64,000 nucleotides of DNA from Liolophura sinensis (GCF_032854445.1 NC_088305.1:28606628-28670627); one strand, 5' to 3'. Shown: positions 37,181 through 49,475, counted from the first letter of the stretch. Numbers and translations: made by a program. The notes: generated from the letters alone by a model not told the origin.

Positions 37181-40100
37181 TTGCTCATCTCATAAGACGT
37201 GACCACTATGTATACGTATAGCATACTTAGATATCCCGTTATGCATCAAACAGATAAATAATAAAATAATAACGGTAGTGTGTTAGCCTGTATTTTAACC
37301 CTCAGTTCCAGTGATGTACGGATCCCCCTAGGTGGCCAGCAGACTAATGCAAAATAAATGTTGACTATTCAGACGTTTCGATAGCAAGGGTGATAGTTTC
37401 TTATAGCCCAGAAGCATTCTTACAAAAAAAATAATGCCTTATCATGAATAATACATACTAAAGAGAGAGTTAATAAATAGTATGACAGCGCAGCAATGAT
37501 TGCTTGGGACACGAGGGCCTTTGGCGATAGCTCCCGCTATACCAGTAGCCAAAAGTTTCTATCTACGGGAAATTGGAAACACTGTGACACAAGACATTTG
37601 TCGGAAGTAAGATTACGAAACTTACTCTGGAGGGAGCAAGTGTAGACTTGAATCAGCCAGATGTATTAAAGATTGGCTGTCGTTTTTAAAACTTTTTTGA
37701 GATATAAATGAAAAAAACGGCTGTGCGAAATGTATGAATCTGCGTAGTTGATACAAAAGTTGGTCCCACTTTCACAAAACTTCGTCAATGCAATTTCGCG
37801 ATTTCTCACGTAAATGGAACTACCAAAATAAGAACGGATTGTTTGCCATGGAAACGAATTTACAAAATTTGGTGAATTGGGAATCTTAGTTGTCGACCAC
37901 AGTCATACATTTCGTACTTCCTGATGGACTGTGTCCTTATGCTTAGTATCAAGCAAGGGAATACAAATATTGCAAATTTTGGACAAGTTTTCGAAATGAA
38001 CGCACACCGTCTGGCCTTTTGGTCGTCATCAGAATGACCAATTAATGTGAGGACCTTGGGTCAAGGTGACCCTTTCCAAACCAAGAAGTCTTTGTCCTCT
38101 TCTAACTAGATCAATGTCCACTTCTAGCAGAGCTGTCTGGGTCAATGCACACTTCGGTCTCTCTATACTTATTATGGCTTTCCCGGAGGGTATGTATCAG
38201 ACTTCGTGAAAATCTCAAGTGACGTCTATAGAATTCTGAATTACCTTTGTCTTTACACCTTGAAGAGACTGGTTGTAGGAGTTGACGTCGGTTTTCCAAG
38301 GTGGAGAACGGTAAAGCTGGAATCTTATTAGTTATGCATAACGGTATTAAAGGTGAGCAAGACATGGCACGAAGACTAAACTCAGTGAAGGGATAACTTT
38401 GTTAAGTGTCAGACATCCCTCACTACAGGGTATCGTAAATCTAAGCGTTAGATGCGACATACATAAGCCACTCCATCTCCTCAACCGAAAAGAAACGTTC
38501 CTATATGAAAACCGCGGTGACACATTTCCAACACAGGCAACACTTACATGTATTTCTAATGATAGAAAAGGAGTATAAAATAAGAGCTGCTGTTAATGTA
38601 TGTTTTTCACATTTTAGAATGATAGCAATTTTCGGGTAAACAAGTAAAACAAAAACCGGTTGCGTACAAGATGGACTATCGTGAGATTGTCTGAAATTTG
38701 GTTGAAGGGTTTACTTTGCTGGTCACACCGATTTTTGAATTTAGATTTCCTTACCTCCACAAAATGCGCTAAGTGGAAGTGTCTTCGAGCTGCTGCTAAT
38801 ATAGTACAATATAGGCACTGAATAGCTGCTGCCGATCCAACATTTGGTCATGTGGTATACACCCTTTAGTCAAAAGTTAGGGTGCTTAGAGGTTAGAGCG
38901 TTCGCCTTAAAGTCGTGAGCCCCGGGGATAAAACCCGGGTCGGATCGTACCAAAGACTTTAAAAATGGTACTTGTTACAGCCTCGCCAAGCACTGAGAGG
39001 TAAGGGCAAGGAAACGGGAGGGGTTGGTCCGGTGTCAGTATAATGTGACTGGGTGGTGTGTCGTATGGTGTCTGGTGTCTCCGACATAATACTTATCCCA
39101 CCATAATGCTGGCCGCCGTCGCATAAATGAAATATTCTTGAATACGGCGTAAAACACCAATCAAATAAATAAATAAATAAATAAATAATCTTTCTGACTG
39201 GTTGGAATCAGTGGCGAGTATCGAAAGTATGGAAGCCGTATGTAACCATATATTTAAGGAACCTTTCCCGCCAGGGTAATTTTGGGCCTAAGCCTTGTCT
39301 TTTATCGATTTTTCTTCCCTGTGCAATGATGTTTGTTGGAAGTGGTGACATACTACTCATGCATTACAACGGAATACTGGCCAGTTCAGCTTGGTATCGA
39401 GTTGCCGTTGTGCTTGAAAAGGTATCCCATTATTCATGTTTTCGCTCTCCTTTAATTCTCTGATTTTTTTGCCAAACTAGACTCGTTTATTTGGGTTTTT
39501 GTATGCTGTGGTCAATAATGTTTTGCTAAAGCAATGGCTTTCAGACTTTTACCTGGTGAGAATCTTGCACGGGACTCGACGACACAACTTTCCCTTAACA
39601 CTTACCTCACAAGCTTCGAAGCTTAAATCGTTCTCACTAACCTTACAATTTTGCTTGTGTATTTCCTTAGTTAACCAAGTCGTGTTTTTAGTCATCAACG
39701 TGGGGAGGATTTGGGTTTATTTTACATTCAAGAGCTTTGTTTCACAACCAGATAACTAAGTAATGATGAGATGACGCAGAACATATATATATTTTCAGAG
39801 AAATATGAACGGTAACTAACGAGACGAAAGCACGATATTCAGATATCTGACTTTCGGAAGTCGCCTCCTAAGGGCATTTCCTTAACACAAAGGTTCGATT
39901 TTAATTGATTTATTTATTTGTTTGATTGGTGTTTTACGTCGTACTTAGATTGCATAGCACTTAATAAATTAATATACACTCATATCGTTCTTTCATCGCA
40001 TATACTTGTAGCAGATACTTTCATCATTTTCATGCAAAATATATGTTATAAACATTTTGTTCTTGAGATTCAAATAAGTAAGTTCACATATTCTTGAGCA

Positions 40101-40323
40101 AACTTTCTCAGACCGAGATCAATACGCAGGCATGACCTCTGCTATTATTCGAGACCATTATTCAACTCCCAACAGCAGTGGGCCTCCCTGGGGATTCCGA
40201 ATCTTATATTGGGTCTTGCCGTGTTGAACAAGAATGGGAACAAGAATCGTGCTCTCCCAAGCCAGACGCATGCCATTCCCCGGGAGACACTAACACGCTC
40301 CACAATAACAGTTGCTGGACATG
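37181..40323. other. Intergenic region between GALNT copy B and the coiled-coil gene
   Basis: Holds a family-3 SINE (38885-39080) and a family-1 SINE tail (39095-39188). A possible short coding-like stretch at about 39328-39420 ends in a GT donor but has no convincing acceptor or homologue. No other feature is supported. Confidence 0.5.
38885..39188 (+). mobile_element. Family-3 SINE joined to a family-1 SINE tail
   Basis: Head GTTAGAGCGTTCGCC, then ACCAAAGACTTTAAAAATGG and CAGTATAATGTGACTGGGTG (family 3). At about 39095 it switches to CCCACCATAATGCTGGCCGC, GAAATATTCTTGAATACGGC and (AAAT)n (family 1). This is either an insertion or a composite element. Confidence 0.7.
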
Positions 40324-40544
40324 ACTATAAAAAATCCGTGACACATTCTCTTTCTAAGATATACAAAATAAAAGCCGCGTGTATTTATAGTGTTGTTGAC
40401 GCTGTCACTCAGCAAGACGTTTTCGGAGACTCACGGGGCGTTTACAGTTTTGTATAAGGATATACCCAGACAGAGCAGGACGGCTGTAGAGAGTTTTGTG
40501 GGTGTGGGGACAGACCACAGCAGGAGCGGAATTTGAAGAGATCG
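40324..40544 (+). promoter_or_regulatory. Candidate TATA box and 5' UTR of the coiled-coil gene
   Basis: CTATAAAAAAT at 40325 is a fair TATA box, with an AAAATAAAAG run and TATTTATAG further down. About 200 bp would form the 5' UTR before the ATG at 40545. This is inferred from position only. Confidence 0.3.
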
Positions 40545-43500
40545 ATGAGCATCTGGAAATCAGGTATAAGAAATCATTTTCATGTTATAATGCAAATTGT
40601 ACTCACGTGTTAATTCATTGTAGATATGTTAGGCTACCCTGATGTGAAAGGATTTGTAACACATCCACATCGCAACACCTGAACACGCACAACCCCAACA
40701 GTAGATCGCAGTTCACAGGTTACGTGTGACAATTTGTCAGCTATCACACTGTCATCTCTGCTCTGGTTTTACTCTCTATGCCCAAGTTTTTATAATATGA
40801 GGTATTAGTCAAATGATACAAATCACGTGCATTTGAATAGTTACTGCGGCGGAATTACTCTCTCATCAATGCCGTCGCTGTGAGTTCAAGTTCAGCTCAT
40901 GTTGACTTCCTCTCCAACCGTGCGTGGGAAGGTCTGGCAACAACCTGCGGATAGTCGTGGGTTTCCCCCGGGTTCTGTCTGGTTTCCTCCCACCAGATGC
41001 TGGCCACCGTCGCATAATGGAAATATTCTTGAGTACGGTTCAAAACACCAAATAAATAATTAAATAAATAAATAAATAAATAAATAAATGAATGAATAAA
41101 GTTTGAGGCGTTGATTAATGTTATACACAGCGACACTCTCATTCTGAATACAATTTATATTCATGATGGTTTTTAAATTAACTTAAAAAGGGGAAATATA
41201 CTTCAACTGACAAAGACGATTTGACCTTTGAGAGGAAAAATTGAAACATTGAAGTTATTGACGTCAATAAACCGGGCTTTATGCTCCCTGCACTGGCCAT
41301 GAGATCATAAACTGTATTAACTCACATTGTTCTTTGCTCAGTAAAATTTGCTGGCATTTTGAGCTATGCAGTGCATTATCCTATAGACGAGCAGTATTCT
41401 TTTAGTTGTGAATTTATATTTAGTTGTGTAGTTACATATATAAGGGGCCGAAAAGTACAACATCGAACAGTTTGTGTAAATAGTAGCTTATATGTCCCCC
41501 AGCTATATGGCTTAAGCAGAAGTAGAAACCAAAATTTCTAAGGGACCAAATTCTTGTAGATTTCTAGCATCCTCCAGAAGAGTTCTGTGCAATTATTCCT
41601 ATTTATTTCTATTTATTTATGTATTACTTACTTACAGTTATTATGTTGTAAAGCACCTTATTAAAACTGTTTTTGTTGATTTTAAATAATATTAAAACTG
41701 AGAAGTTACAATCAGCAAACTGTCAGTAGGTAACATCGGGTAGTTTGGTAAGCAGGTACATGAAATAAAACGTAACACTCGGACATAAGCCGTAAACAAT
41801 AAATCAAGCTGCATTGGTTGCTGAAAAGAAGTTCCAAATGAACTGAGCACTATTTGTAAGACTGACATCTTTTCGTTTATTGAAATTGTTATTCTGATTA
41901 TATGTAAAACAAAACCCCCCAAAAAATTAATAAATGGAAAAAATAAAAAGGAGAAAAGAAAGAAAACAAGATAGTTTTTACATAAACAAACTGTGGGTAT
42001 GACGGGTGATAATTGTTAACGTGTTCTCATGATGTACTCTTTCCTGCAAATAGAGTGTCTTCATAATAATTGTTACCTTACAAGTTGACGTTATTATATT
42101 TACTTATAAAGTATGCGGGGCCTCCGCGGCTCAGTTGGCTAGCGCGCTAGCGCGTAATGACCCAGGAACCTCTCGCCAATGCGGTCGGTGTGAGTTTAAG
42201 TCCAACTCATGTTGACTTCCTCTCCGGCCGTATGTGAGAAGGTCTGCCAGCAACCTGCGGATGGTCGTGGGTTTCCCCCGGGTTCTATCTGGTTTCCTCC
42301 CACCATAATGCTGGCTGCCGTCGTAAGTGAAGTGAAATATTCTTGAGTAAGGCGTAAAACACCAATAAATAAATAAATAAATAAATATAAAGTATGCTAA
42401 TACCAGAGCAGTGACGGAAGTTGGATGAGCATTAAATGGTCACACAAACAGGTGAAATACGGTCTCTTGTCAGTTTACCTCAGATAGGATTTATTATAAC
42501 TGTTGCTTAAATAGTAACAAATCACACGCCCCAAAACATCATGGTTTAAGCAGAATTAGGTAGGAAAATGCAGTGATGTTAATTGCAAATTAATTACACG
42601 ACTAGTGTTACTAAAAATATTGTGTTGTCATCTGCGATTCACATTCAACATACAATGACATTAAAACAATAAGACAATGTAGTCGTGTACAGTTGTTTCT
42701 TAAGGAATTTGTATGATGATTTGTCTTGAAAATGGGTGTATCAGTGCGATAAGACCACAAAGCTCGTTGTCTTTGGGCAAAGTCATAATATATAGCCGTC
42801 GACATGTAGAATAAATTCTAGTAGCATTTAACATTCAATTTTTCAGATGCTAAGCGCAAAATGGCAGAGCAGTGTCATCAGCAGCTAATATGCGGACACA
42901 TTCAATCGTTAGAAGAGAAAATAACGCTGTGCAAAGAGAAAATATCTTTGCCTCTGATGGCAAGGATGATAGCCAACTGCTCCATTTTGATTGGCGGGTA
43001 TGGCAATCTGCAGCACTGCAGAAGTTTACGTCATATCTGGTCCTTGGTCGAAGAAGCGACAAGCCTTCGCAGAACAGTACAGAGGGGAAAAGATCCAGAC
43101 TTTGACATGGTTCTTCTATACTTCGATTGGGCTTTCAGTTTTTATCTGTGTTTGGGAACTCTGGTAGACACGTTTAAAAGGCAGATTTACCAGCCCCTAC
43201 TGGAGAAGTACCAAGAGCAAAGGGGACTGGGAAAAGCCAAAGTGGACAGATTGACACTGTCCTCACGACGGAGCCAGTTGTCTCCCTTTTCTTCAGATAG
43301 CGGGTTCAGTGCGACGTCATCTGGGCAACTTGTGACAGACATGGATACAAATATGACGAGCGTTCCGAGCGGATATGACATCACTCAACAACGACCTTGT
43401 GCAGCGATTGGCCAGTTGTATGGGGAATACGAAGAATTAAAAGAACTGTACGATTTTAAGGAAATCGAACAGACGTTGGAACGTATACAGTCGCTATTGT

Positions 43501-44282
43501 CAAGTCTTGACATACTGTTAAGTAGCGGAGACATCGACGAAGATTTGTTCAGCCCTGACAGTTTTGCGACAATATCTCATTTCATGATAAAGCAGCCTGT
43601 TTTAAATGTGCTGAGGTTGTTTCCGGATGTCCTTATTAAACTGGAAAAAGCCGCTTGGTTAGCAAATAAATGGGTACGGTTGAACGAATCCAAGACAAAC
43701 AGTGTTATGGAGAAACTAGAAAAATTGACAAAAGTTGAGAGAGCTTTGTCAACACGTGTGAATAAAGTCAAGACAGAGGTTAACGTTATGGAAGAACGGT
43801 TGGAGAAGCAGGTTTTGGAGTTGAACTCTTATCTGGTTAGAGAACAAAAAGCCGGAGAGATGAAAATTGCCTTATATGAACTAGACACCAAGATAGCTTT
43901 GTTGAAAACAGAGTTGGGTAATGTAAGACATGAAAAAAAGCAAATCAAGCACTACATATTTCTTGCCAGCCGAAAGAACCAATCAGCATCGCTGAAACAA
44001 CTTGAGAATCACTATCGTCGAAATCAGTTACAGCGCTATTCATTGGCTGTTCGCATATCGTCTTTGTCCTACCAGCGCGCTATAATGCAGGACGATCTAA
44101 AGACTGAACTCAATTTAAACCCATCTTACGTGGCTTTTACAAACTCATCACAGGAGATTTGTGACGAATTGGAAACTTCATTGAATGCAAAGTGTAGAGA
44201 AGAGACCTTGTTACAAAGAGCGCTTGTATTTATAAGGGAAGATCAGCAATCGCTGTTGTCCAACATGAAGGCGAAACCATAA
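40545..44282 (+). CDS. Unrecognised coiled-coil protein, two exons
   Basis: The main exon 42847-44282 has a long open frame. It is preceded by a good acceptor (ATTTTTCAG at 42846) and the frame stays open to that acceptor, so coding probably begins upstream. A fitting first exon is 40545-40563: ATG with six codons and one base, then donor GTATAAG. Joining gives MSIWKSDAKRKM and about 484 residues. The first 110 residues are helical, with Cys/Trp/Tyr-rich stretches (SLRHIWSLVEE, FDWAFSFYLCLGTLVD). A Ser-rich linker at about 145-175 (SRRSQLSPFSSDSGFSATSS) looks like a phosphorylation region, and residues about 285-400 form a Lys/Glu-rich coiled coil (MEKLEKLTKVERAL, EERLEKQVLELNSYL). I cannot name the family. 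If the first exon is wrong, translation may start at 42861. Confidence 0.8.
40865..41095 (+). mobile_element. Family-1 SINE in the intron of the coiled-coil gene
   Basis: GTCGCTGTGAGTTCAAGTTC (box B), GGAAGGTCTGGCAACAACCT, GGTTTCCTCCCACCAGATGC, TATTCTTGAGTACGGTTC and (AAAT)n. The 5' head is truncated. An R-B fragment precedes it at 40710-40790. Confidence 0.8.
42117..42385 (+). mobile_element. Full-length family-1 SINE with 12-bp target-site duplication
   Basis: The cleanest copy in the window. Head GGGGCCTCCGCGGCTCAGTT GGCTAGCGC (box A region), GGTGTGAGTTTAAGTCC (box B), the body, CGTAAAACACCAATAAAT and the tail. TATAAAGTATGC flanks it at 42105-42116 and 42386-42397. In the intron of the coiled-coil gene, next to an R-B copy at 42407-42545. 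Confidence 0.95.
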
Positions 44283-44432
44283 GTTTTCGACCCGAGGTTT
44301 CCTGGAACACTGCGGACATTTATCAAACCAACGATAAAAATAAGTTCAAGTGATTCTCCTGCAGACTGGTCGCCACAATCCGCTAGTCAGGACAGTTTAG
44401 AGTCAACACTAAGTAATATTCCATCTTCATAA
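44283..44432 (+). other. In-frame open extension after the coiled-coil gene's stop codon
   Basis: After TAA at 44280-44282 the same frame runs 49 codons to TAA at 44430-44432. The translation is protein-like: VFDPRFPGTLRTFIKPTIK, then a Ser/Asp-rich tail with SSSDSPADWSPQSASQDSLE. It resembles the Ser-rich linker of the same protein and is not what the AT-rich flank would give by chance. It is read as part of the ancestral coding sequence, cut off by a nonsense change, or as a readthrough extension. Confidence 0.55.
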
Positions 44433-46254
44433 TATTTTCATCTTCATAAAAACACTATTTGTGTCAGAAAAATCGTATATTCCCATACAAACGTTATATT
44501 TCCATTTTTGGAAAAAATCCGTACACTTAAAAAACACAGGGTTTGATACTCACATAGTGGATGGGCACCTTCTGTGCGTTTTAGGTTTTTTAAAATTTAT
44601 CTTAAGTTTAAACTATATTGCTGTTATCAGATTATCTCTTTCTACTGCTACCTCATATGGGCTATATATATTAGTCATACAATCTTGTCGTGTAACTATT
44701 TGATGCTAAGTTATAAATGAATTTTAATTTAAAGCCGCAATTTATATGTTTGCTAACCGAAATTTACAGGTCTACATTAAAACATTCTGGATTATCAATA
44801 TATAATCCAGTTTCAACTGACATTGATAAAATGTACTGAAAAACTTATTTCTTATTTCTAAATATATGCATTTTAGATTTGCTTGAAGGCATTGTTTGTT
44901 TATATCCCTAGTGATTCCTCAACAAGTGAATGCGATTTTTTTTATTGCCCAGGCAATGTCACAGGTGTGATCAGTGAGTCTTTTAGAACACAACACATGC
45001 TGTTACATCACCGTTTTTGTTGTCTTCATCTTTAACGAGACAAGAATATGTGACCCGTATCAAGGCGGTGTCTTCTCGTGGCAGGCCGCAAAGCTTGTTT
45101 GGAGCGCTGCTTCACTGGAGCGGGATGCTGCAGACACCAAATATGACACGACACCCAGTCACATCATACTGACAACGGATTGACCACGTCTTATCCTATC
45201 CTGTGGAAAAGAGCTCTAGACCACGGATACAACAGTGCCAATTCATGCCGAGGTCTTTACCCCTAAAACTTACTGACGTCATTCAAGTGGAAAGTTCTTG
45301 AATCTAGGCGTCAGAGAGACATTCGTGTACTAAAATACTAATCATACAATCATACAAAGTAGACGTTCCAGGTCAATAATTGCAAAGTCAATTCCCAAAA
45401 CAAAATCCAACACAAACCAATGAAGAATTAAGAATGGATATAAAATATGAAAATAAGTACGTCGTTAAACACGAGTAAAATATTTCGCTGAAGATCAGTA
45501 TGTCGGTTGCCTGAGAAAGGAATTTGGCAGAGATCGAGTTAGTGTTCGTCGTCTTCTATGAAAATCGAGAAGTGATCAAGAAAATGCTCTCTATTATCTG
45601 CATTAACTAAAACGGGTAACATTCAGAAAGAAACCCAAGCATTTATTGAAATAGATAACTATTACGGAATCAGTGAACCAGAAAATACGGAAAAGGAAAT
45701 CTCTCACCAAATATGATGCAAAAATCATCTAAATCAAACGGTTTCCGCTCACATCATGCGCTCCCATCTCTGCCTCCGAAACGTACAGTACTATGTGGCA
45801 TGGTGTTGCTAAAGCATAAATTTCAGCAGTCATTTCACTTTACTTTACTCATTTATCTTTAATGACGTTCATCTGGGTTCAGTTATGGTGCGAAAATTGA
45901 CATTTATCGACGTACGGACCAAAAAAGGGTTGTAACTGTAGTCTTTTCATCCATACGTTACAAAGACTGTTGTCGAAATGAAAGCTGGTGATGTAATTTT
46001 TTTATCAACGAGCCGAGGTGTACATTATGGTTATTGAGGGCACGTTACAGGACAGCTTTGGATTCTGTGGAAAAGAACGACTTCTTCGTAAACTGTTTCT
46101 AACTTTGGGTTATCGCTGTTTGCAAAATAATTTGGTTTGGAATCTGAGGAACGCGGCTCAGTCCGAGTCCCGTTATGAAAGGAGATATATTAGGTCTCCA
46201 CCAGTGCCATTATCCCTTTGAAACCGTTCTGTCTTTAAATCTTAGCCTGGAAAC
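44433..46254. other. Intergenic region after the coiled-coil gene
   Basis: AT-rich. Contains a family-3 SINE fragment in minus orientation at about 45085-45200 (ACACCCAGTCACATCATACT) and a partial R-A repeat at 45340-45440. No gene supported. Confidence 0.5.
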
Positions 46255-47180
46255 AGACAATCGTATGCCAACCGTCAAATAAGGTGGACATTCCCTGTGA
46301 ATAATCGCAAGGCCAATTTCCAAAAAAACGACGTTTAACACAAGCTTCCAAAGAACTAAGAAAGTATATAAAACAAGAAAATATGACGGAATCACACAAA
46401 GACAAGCAGTCAACAGTTTACAATGATGTAGGAATGACGCAAGGTACATGTATCTTCTAGGCGACTGAGTGAAATCAGTATTCAAACCGTGTACCATGTT
46501 AGATTATCAGTTATCGATAATAAAATATGTATCTCAGTCGCGCTTTTGTTGCAACTGTTCATATATCCAACGTGGCGATTTAATTCAACACGATGAATAT
46601 AAAACCTCTAGCTCCGGGTTAACAGGAAATAGGGACAATCATGAGGCAGAGTGCCAGAGACTTTGGAGTGAGTGAGTGAGTGAGTGAGTGTTTGGGGTTT
46701 AACGTCGTACTTAACAATTTTTCATTCATATGACGACAAAGGAGTCCTCAGATGGTATATGATGTGCCTCCTTGTTGCAGTACAGATTTCCACCGCTCTT
46801 TTATCTAGTGCTGCTTCACTTGGACGGCTTACCGAAGGCAAGTAAGCCGCCCCACCCGAGCTATTATACTGATACTGGTCAACCAGTCGTTGCACTATCC
46901 CCTTAATGCTAAACGCCAGGCGAGGAGTTACAACTTGCTCTTTTAAGGTCTTAGGTGTGACCCGACTCAAGATTGACCCTTGATCTACCTCCCGAAGCGG
47001 ACGCTCTACCACAGGCACTCTGGACGCTCTGTCCATATTTACTTACAAGAGAATTATACTCATTGTAAAATTTGGGGTGAAGGCGTTTGATGGGCTATCC
47101 AGCATTTGCAGTAGTAATTTGCGACGTTGACTGAAATCGTCACACAACACGTAGGATCTAACAAATGCTACAATGCGAGA
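46255..47180 (+). repeat. R-A repeat copy interrupted by a family-2 SINE
   Basis: Left part 46255-46670 (CAACCGTCAAATAAGGTGGA, CTAAGAAAGTATATAAAACA, TTAATTCAACACGATGAATA) and right part 47019-47180 (GACGCTCTGTCCATATTTAC, GGATCTAACAAATGCTACAA) are contiguous in other copies. The SINE lies between them. Confidence 0.7.
46672..47018 (-). mobile_element. SINE family 2, full length
   Basis: Reverse-strand element: (GTGA)n, GTTTGGGGTTTAACGTCGTA, CTTAACAATTTTTCATTCAT, CGCTCTTTTATCTAGTGCTG, CCAGTCGTTGCACTATCCCC and the tRNA-like head (CCCGAAGCGGACGCTCTACC). Its 3' tail matches that of family 3. Confidence 0.85.
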
Positions 47181-47480
47181 TATGTACACGCCATATGTAA
47201 AACCCTTTGATATATTGCTGCCCAAGTATGGATAATTTACAATGCTACAAATTGAAATTACCCCTCTTGTTCTACAGTCTGTGAGAGAGGATTGTCGAAC
47301 AGTCTGCGAGAGAGGATTGTCCAACAGTTTGCGAGAGAGAAAACCGTTTTGATCTTTGTACAAATATAGGTCCAGATAAGATGTACCATCTGGAAAGTCT
47401 GTGTTTTCCTTTAAATCCAGCGAAGGTGGATATATATCTTTCACAGCCTTTGCTATATATAGATTGTTTAAAGCAAACGG

Positions 47481-47662
47481 GGGGCCTCCGTGCCTCAGTT
47501 AGGAGTCTCTCATCAATGCTATCGCTGTGAGTTCAAGTCCAGCTCATGTTGGCTTTCTCAGGCCGCACGAGAGAAGGTCTGCATTATGGTGGAGGGAAAC
47601 CGGGCAGAGCCCGGGGGAAACCCACGACCATCCGCAGTTTGCTGGCAGACCTTCCCACGAAA
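47481..47662 (+). mobile_element. Head-to-head chimeric family-1 SINE
   Basis: Bases 47481-47581 are a forward SINE head (GGGCCTCCGTGCCTCAGTTA, GAGTTCAAGTCCAGCTCATG, GAGAAGGTCTGC). From 47582 the sequence is the reverse strand of the same family (ATTATGGTGGAGGGAAACCG, CCACGACCATCCGCAGTTTG, CAGACCTTCCCACGA). The two halves share a complementary GGTCTGC/GCAGACC segment that can pair. Confidence 0.8.
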
Positions 47663-48279
47663 AGCATTTTTAACGTTGGAATTTTATACATGTAGACAGA
47701 TACGTGTACATCATGGTGAAACGATATATTTCTTCCTTTATCTATAGAGGAGCGAGTTAGTTAATATGTCAAGCTCCAAATTCAATAAAATAACAAATTT
47801 CACTGACAAATCCTAACAAAATGTAATAAGAGAACAAGAAACGAATTGTGGCTGGAACATCAAAGAAGATAACCATCAAGATAAAGTCCTAAAGCCCTCA
47901 ACTTTCGGCATCATCTATATTTGGAATAAAAACTAAACATAGTATTTCAATACCCATCCATTATTGTGGTTCAGAACCCAGTTTGATGTCGATATATGAG
48001 CTAAAACAAAATGGCAAATTCTGTGAAATAGGGACGCAATTTGTTCTCTTTTTAGATACATTTCTTTCCGTAACTTTTTGATGGGAATCTCTTGTCAATA
48101 AACCCATACAAGTAGTGTGGTGATCGATATCGCCTTTTAAAATAGCCTGACCTTTGAAGGTAATTTGTCACGGCATGCTCACATAAAAACAAAGCTGGTC
48201 CATTATTGTAAGTTGAGCTGCCCCGACCTGGGAATAGGCTTGTGTAACGTGTAGTTTCAAATGTGTGCGTCAAAACCGA

Positions 48280-48560
48280 CTAATGGTCCAGGCGTATGAA
48301 TAAAATCAGAATTCAAATCGTGTACACTGCTGGCATATAAGTTGTCGATAATGGAATAAAATATATCCAATCAAATAAATAAATAAATATATGCAACGTG
48401 GCGATCTAACTGAACACGACGAATAATAAGCCCCTAGCCCAGGGTTAACCGGAATTTACTCAAATACGAAATTCTGGACGCTCTGTCCATATCTGCTTAC
48501 AAGACAATCATACTTACGTAAAACTTCCAAAACTTGGGGTGATGGAATAACTACGGAGTC
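48280..48560 (+). repeat. R-A repeat copy
   Basis: ATCAGAATTCAAATCGTGTA, CAACGTGGCGATCTAACTGA, ACACGACGAAT, GACGCTCTGTCCATATCTGC. A short (AAAT)n run from a SINE tail lies inside near 48370. Confidence 0.6.
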
Positions 48561-48599
48561 GTAAAACGGAAATGGCGATTTTCTTCTTTTAACTGAGCG

Positions 48600-49145
48600 T
48601 TTCTTTTTTTCCACGGAGTTTTTCTCTTTTTTTTAACAGCCCCCCCCCCCCACCCTCAAAAAAAAGAGAAAAAATCCCACAAAAAGAAATCGTGTGGAAG
48701 TTTTTCTCTTTTTTGAGCAGACGAGAAAAAAAATCCCACATCTCAGGCCCCGACATAATAGGCCTATCGAATTATGTCGCTTTTGTTGAAACACTCATGT
48801 ATGTGACACATTCGTTGGATGATTATCTCGGGCCCCGACTTAGCTAAGTTGGGCCCGGAGTTAATCAGCCAATGGGTACTCGACTCTGTTTGCTAGGCCT
48901 TTTTGCAAACAAGATTGGATGAGTTGGATACGCAGAGTGAGGAGATCGCTGGCCAGTTTGATTTTGAACTACAGGTTAAACACATAGGACATTTTAAAGA
49001 AAAAAAAAAATAAAAACTCCCATTCGATTTTTTTTGTTGTGGGAGTTTTAGTTTTTTTTTTCGTCTGCTCAAAGAAACAAAACAAAAAAAACAAATCTCC
49101 CAACCGATCCCCTAATGTGGAAGTTTTTCTTTTTCGGGGGTGGTG
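48600..49145. repeat. Foldback region of alternating purine- and pyrimidine-rich blocks
   Basis: GAGCAGACGAGAAAAAAAAT near 48714 is inverted as TTTTTTTTCGTCTGCTC near 49050. TGTGGAAGTTTTTCTC pairs locally with GAGAAAAAATCCCACA. Poly-C near 48642, long T and A runs and a GGTGGTGGTGG stretch are present. It can form several hairpins. No coding sequence. Confidence 0.6.
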
Positions 49146-49324
49146 GTGGTTGGGATTATACACCCCCGACGCCGGGTGCCTTGTATCGTTTTAATGTTAT
49201 TATATGTGAAATGTGATGACAACACTGTATTTGGAGTATTTCTAGACCAGTAACGTAATTTTTTAACCTAATTCTGCTTAAACCTTCATGCTATGGGTTG
49301 GTGGAGGTGAAGTGTGGGGTGAGG

Positions 49325-49475
49325 TGGGGGTGAGTCAGCAGCCTGCGGATGGTGGTGGGTTTTCCCCGGGCTCTGCCCGGTTTCCACCCACCATAATGCT
49401 GGCCGCCGTCGTATAAGTGAAATATTCTTGAGTACGGCGTAAAACACCAATCAAATAAATAAATAAATAATATTT
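49325..49475 (+). mobile_element. Family-1 SINE, 5'-truncated
   Basis: CAGCAGCCTGCGGATGGTGG, GGGCTCTGCCCGGTTTCC, ATGCTGGCCGCCGTCGTATA, TTGAGTACGGCGTAAAACAC, (AAAT)n. The sequence is close to consensus, so fairly recent. Confidence 0.85.

Noticed and set aside
36351-37221. Two overlapping open frames of about 263 codons
   Set aside because: Same minisatellite (array B), two frames open over the same bases, no conserved domain and no splice or promoter context.
39328-39420. Short coding-like stretch (MFVGSGDILLMHYNG...) ending at a GT donor
   Set aside because: No good acceptor, no neighbouring exon in phase and no recognised family.
42117-42190. tRNA gene (box A and box B present)
   Set aside because: It is the head of a SINE with body, tail and target-site duplication; no complete cloverleaf.
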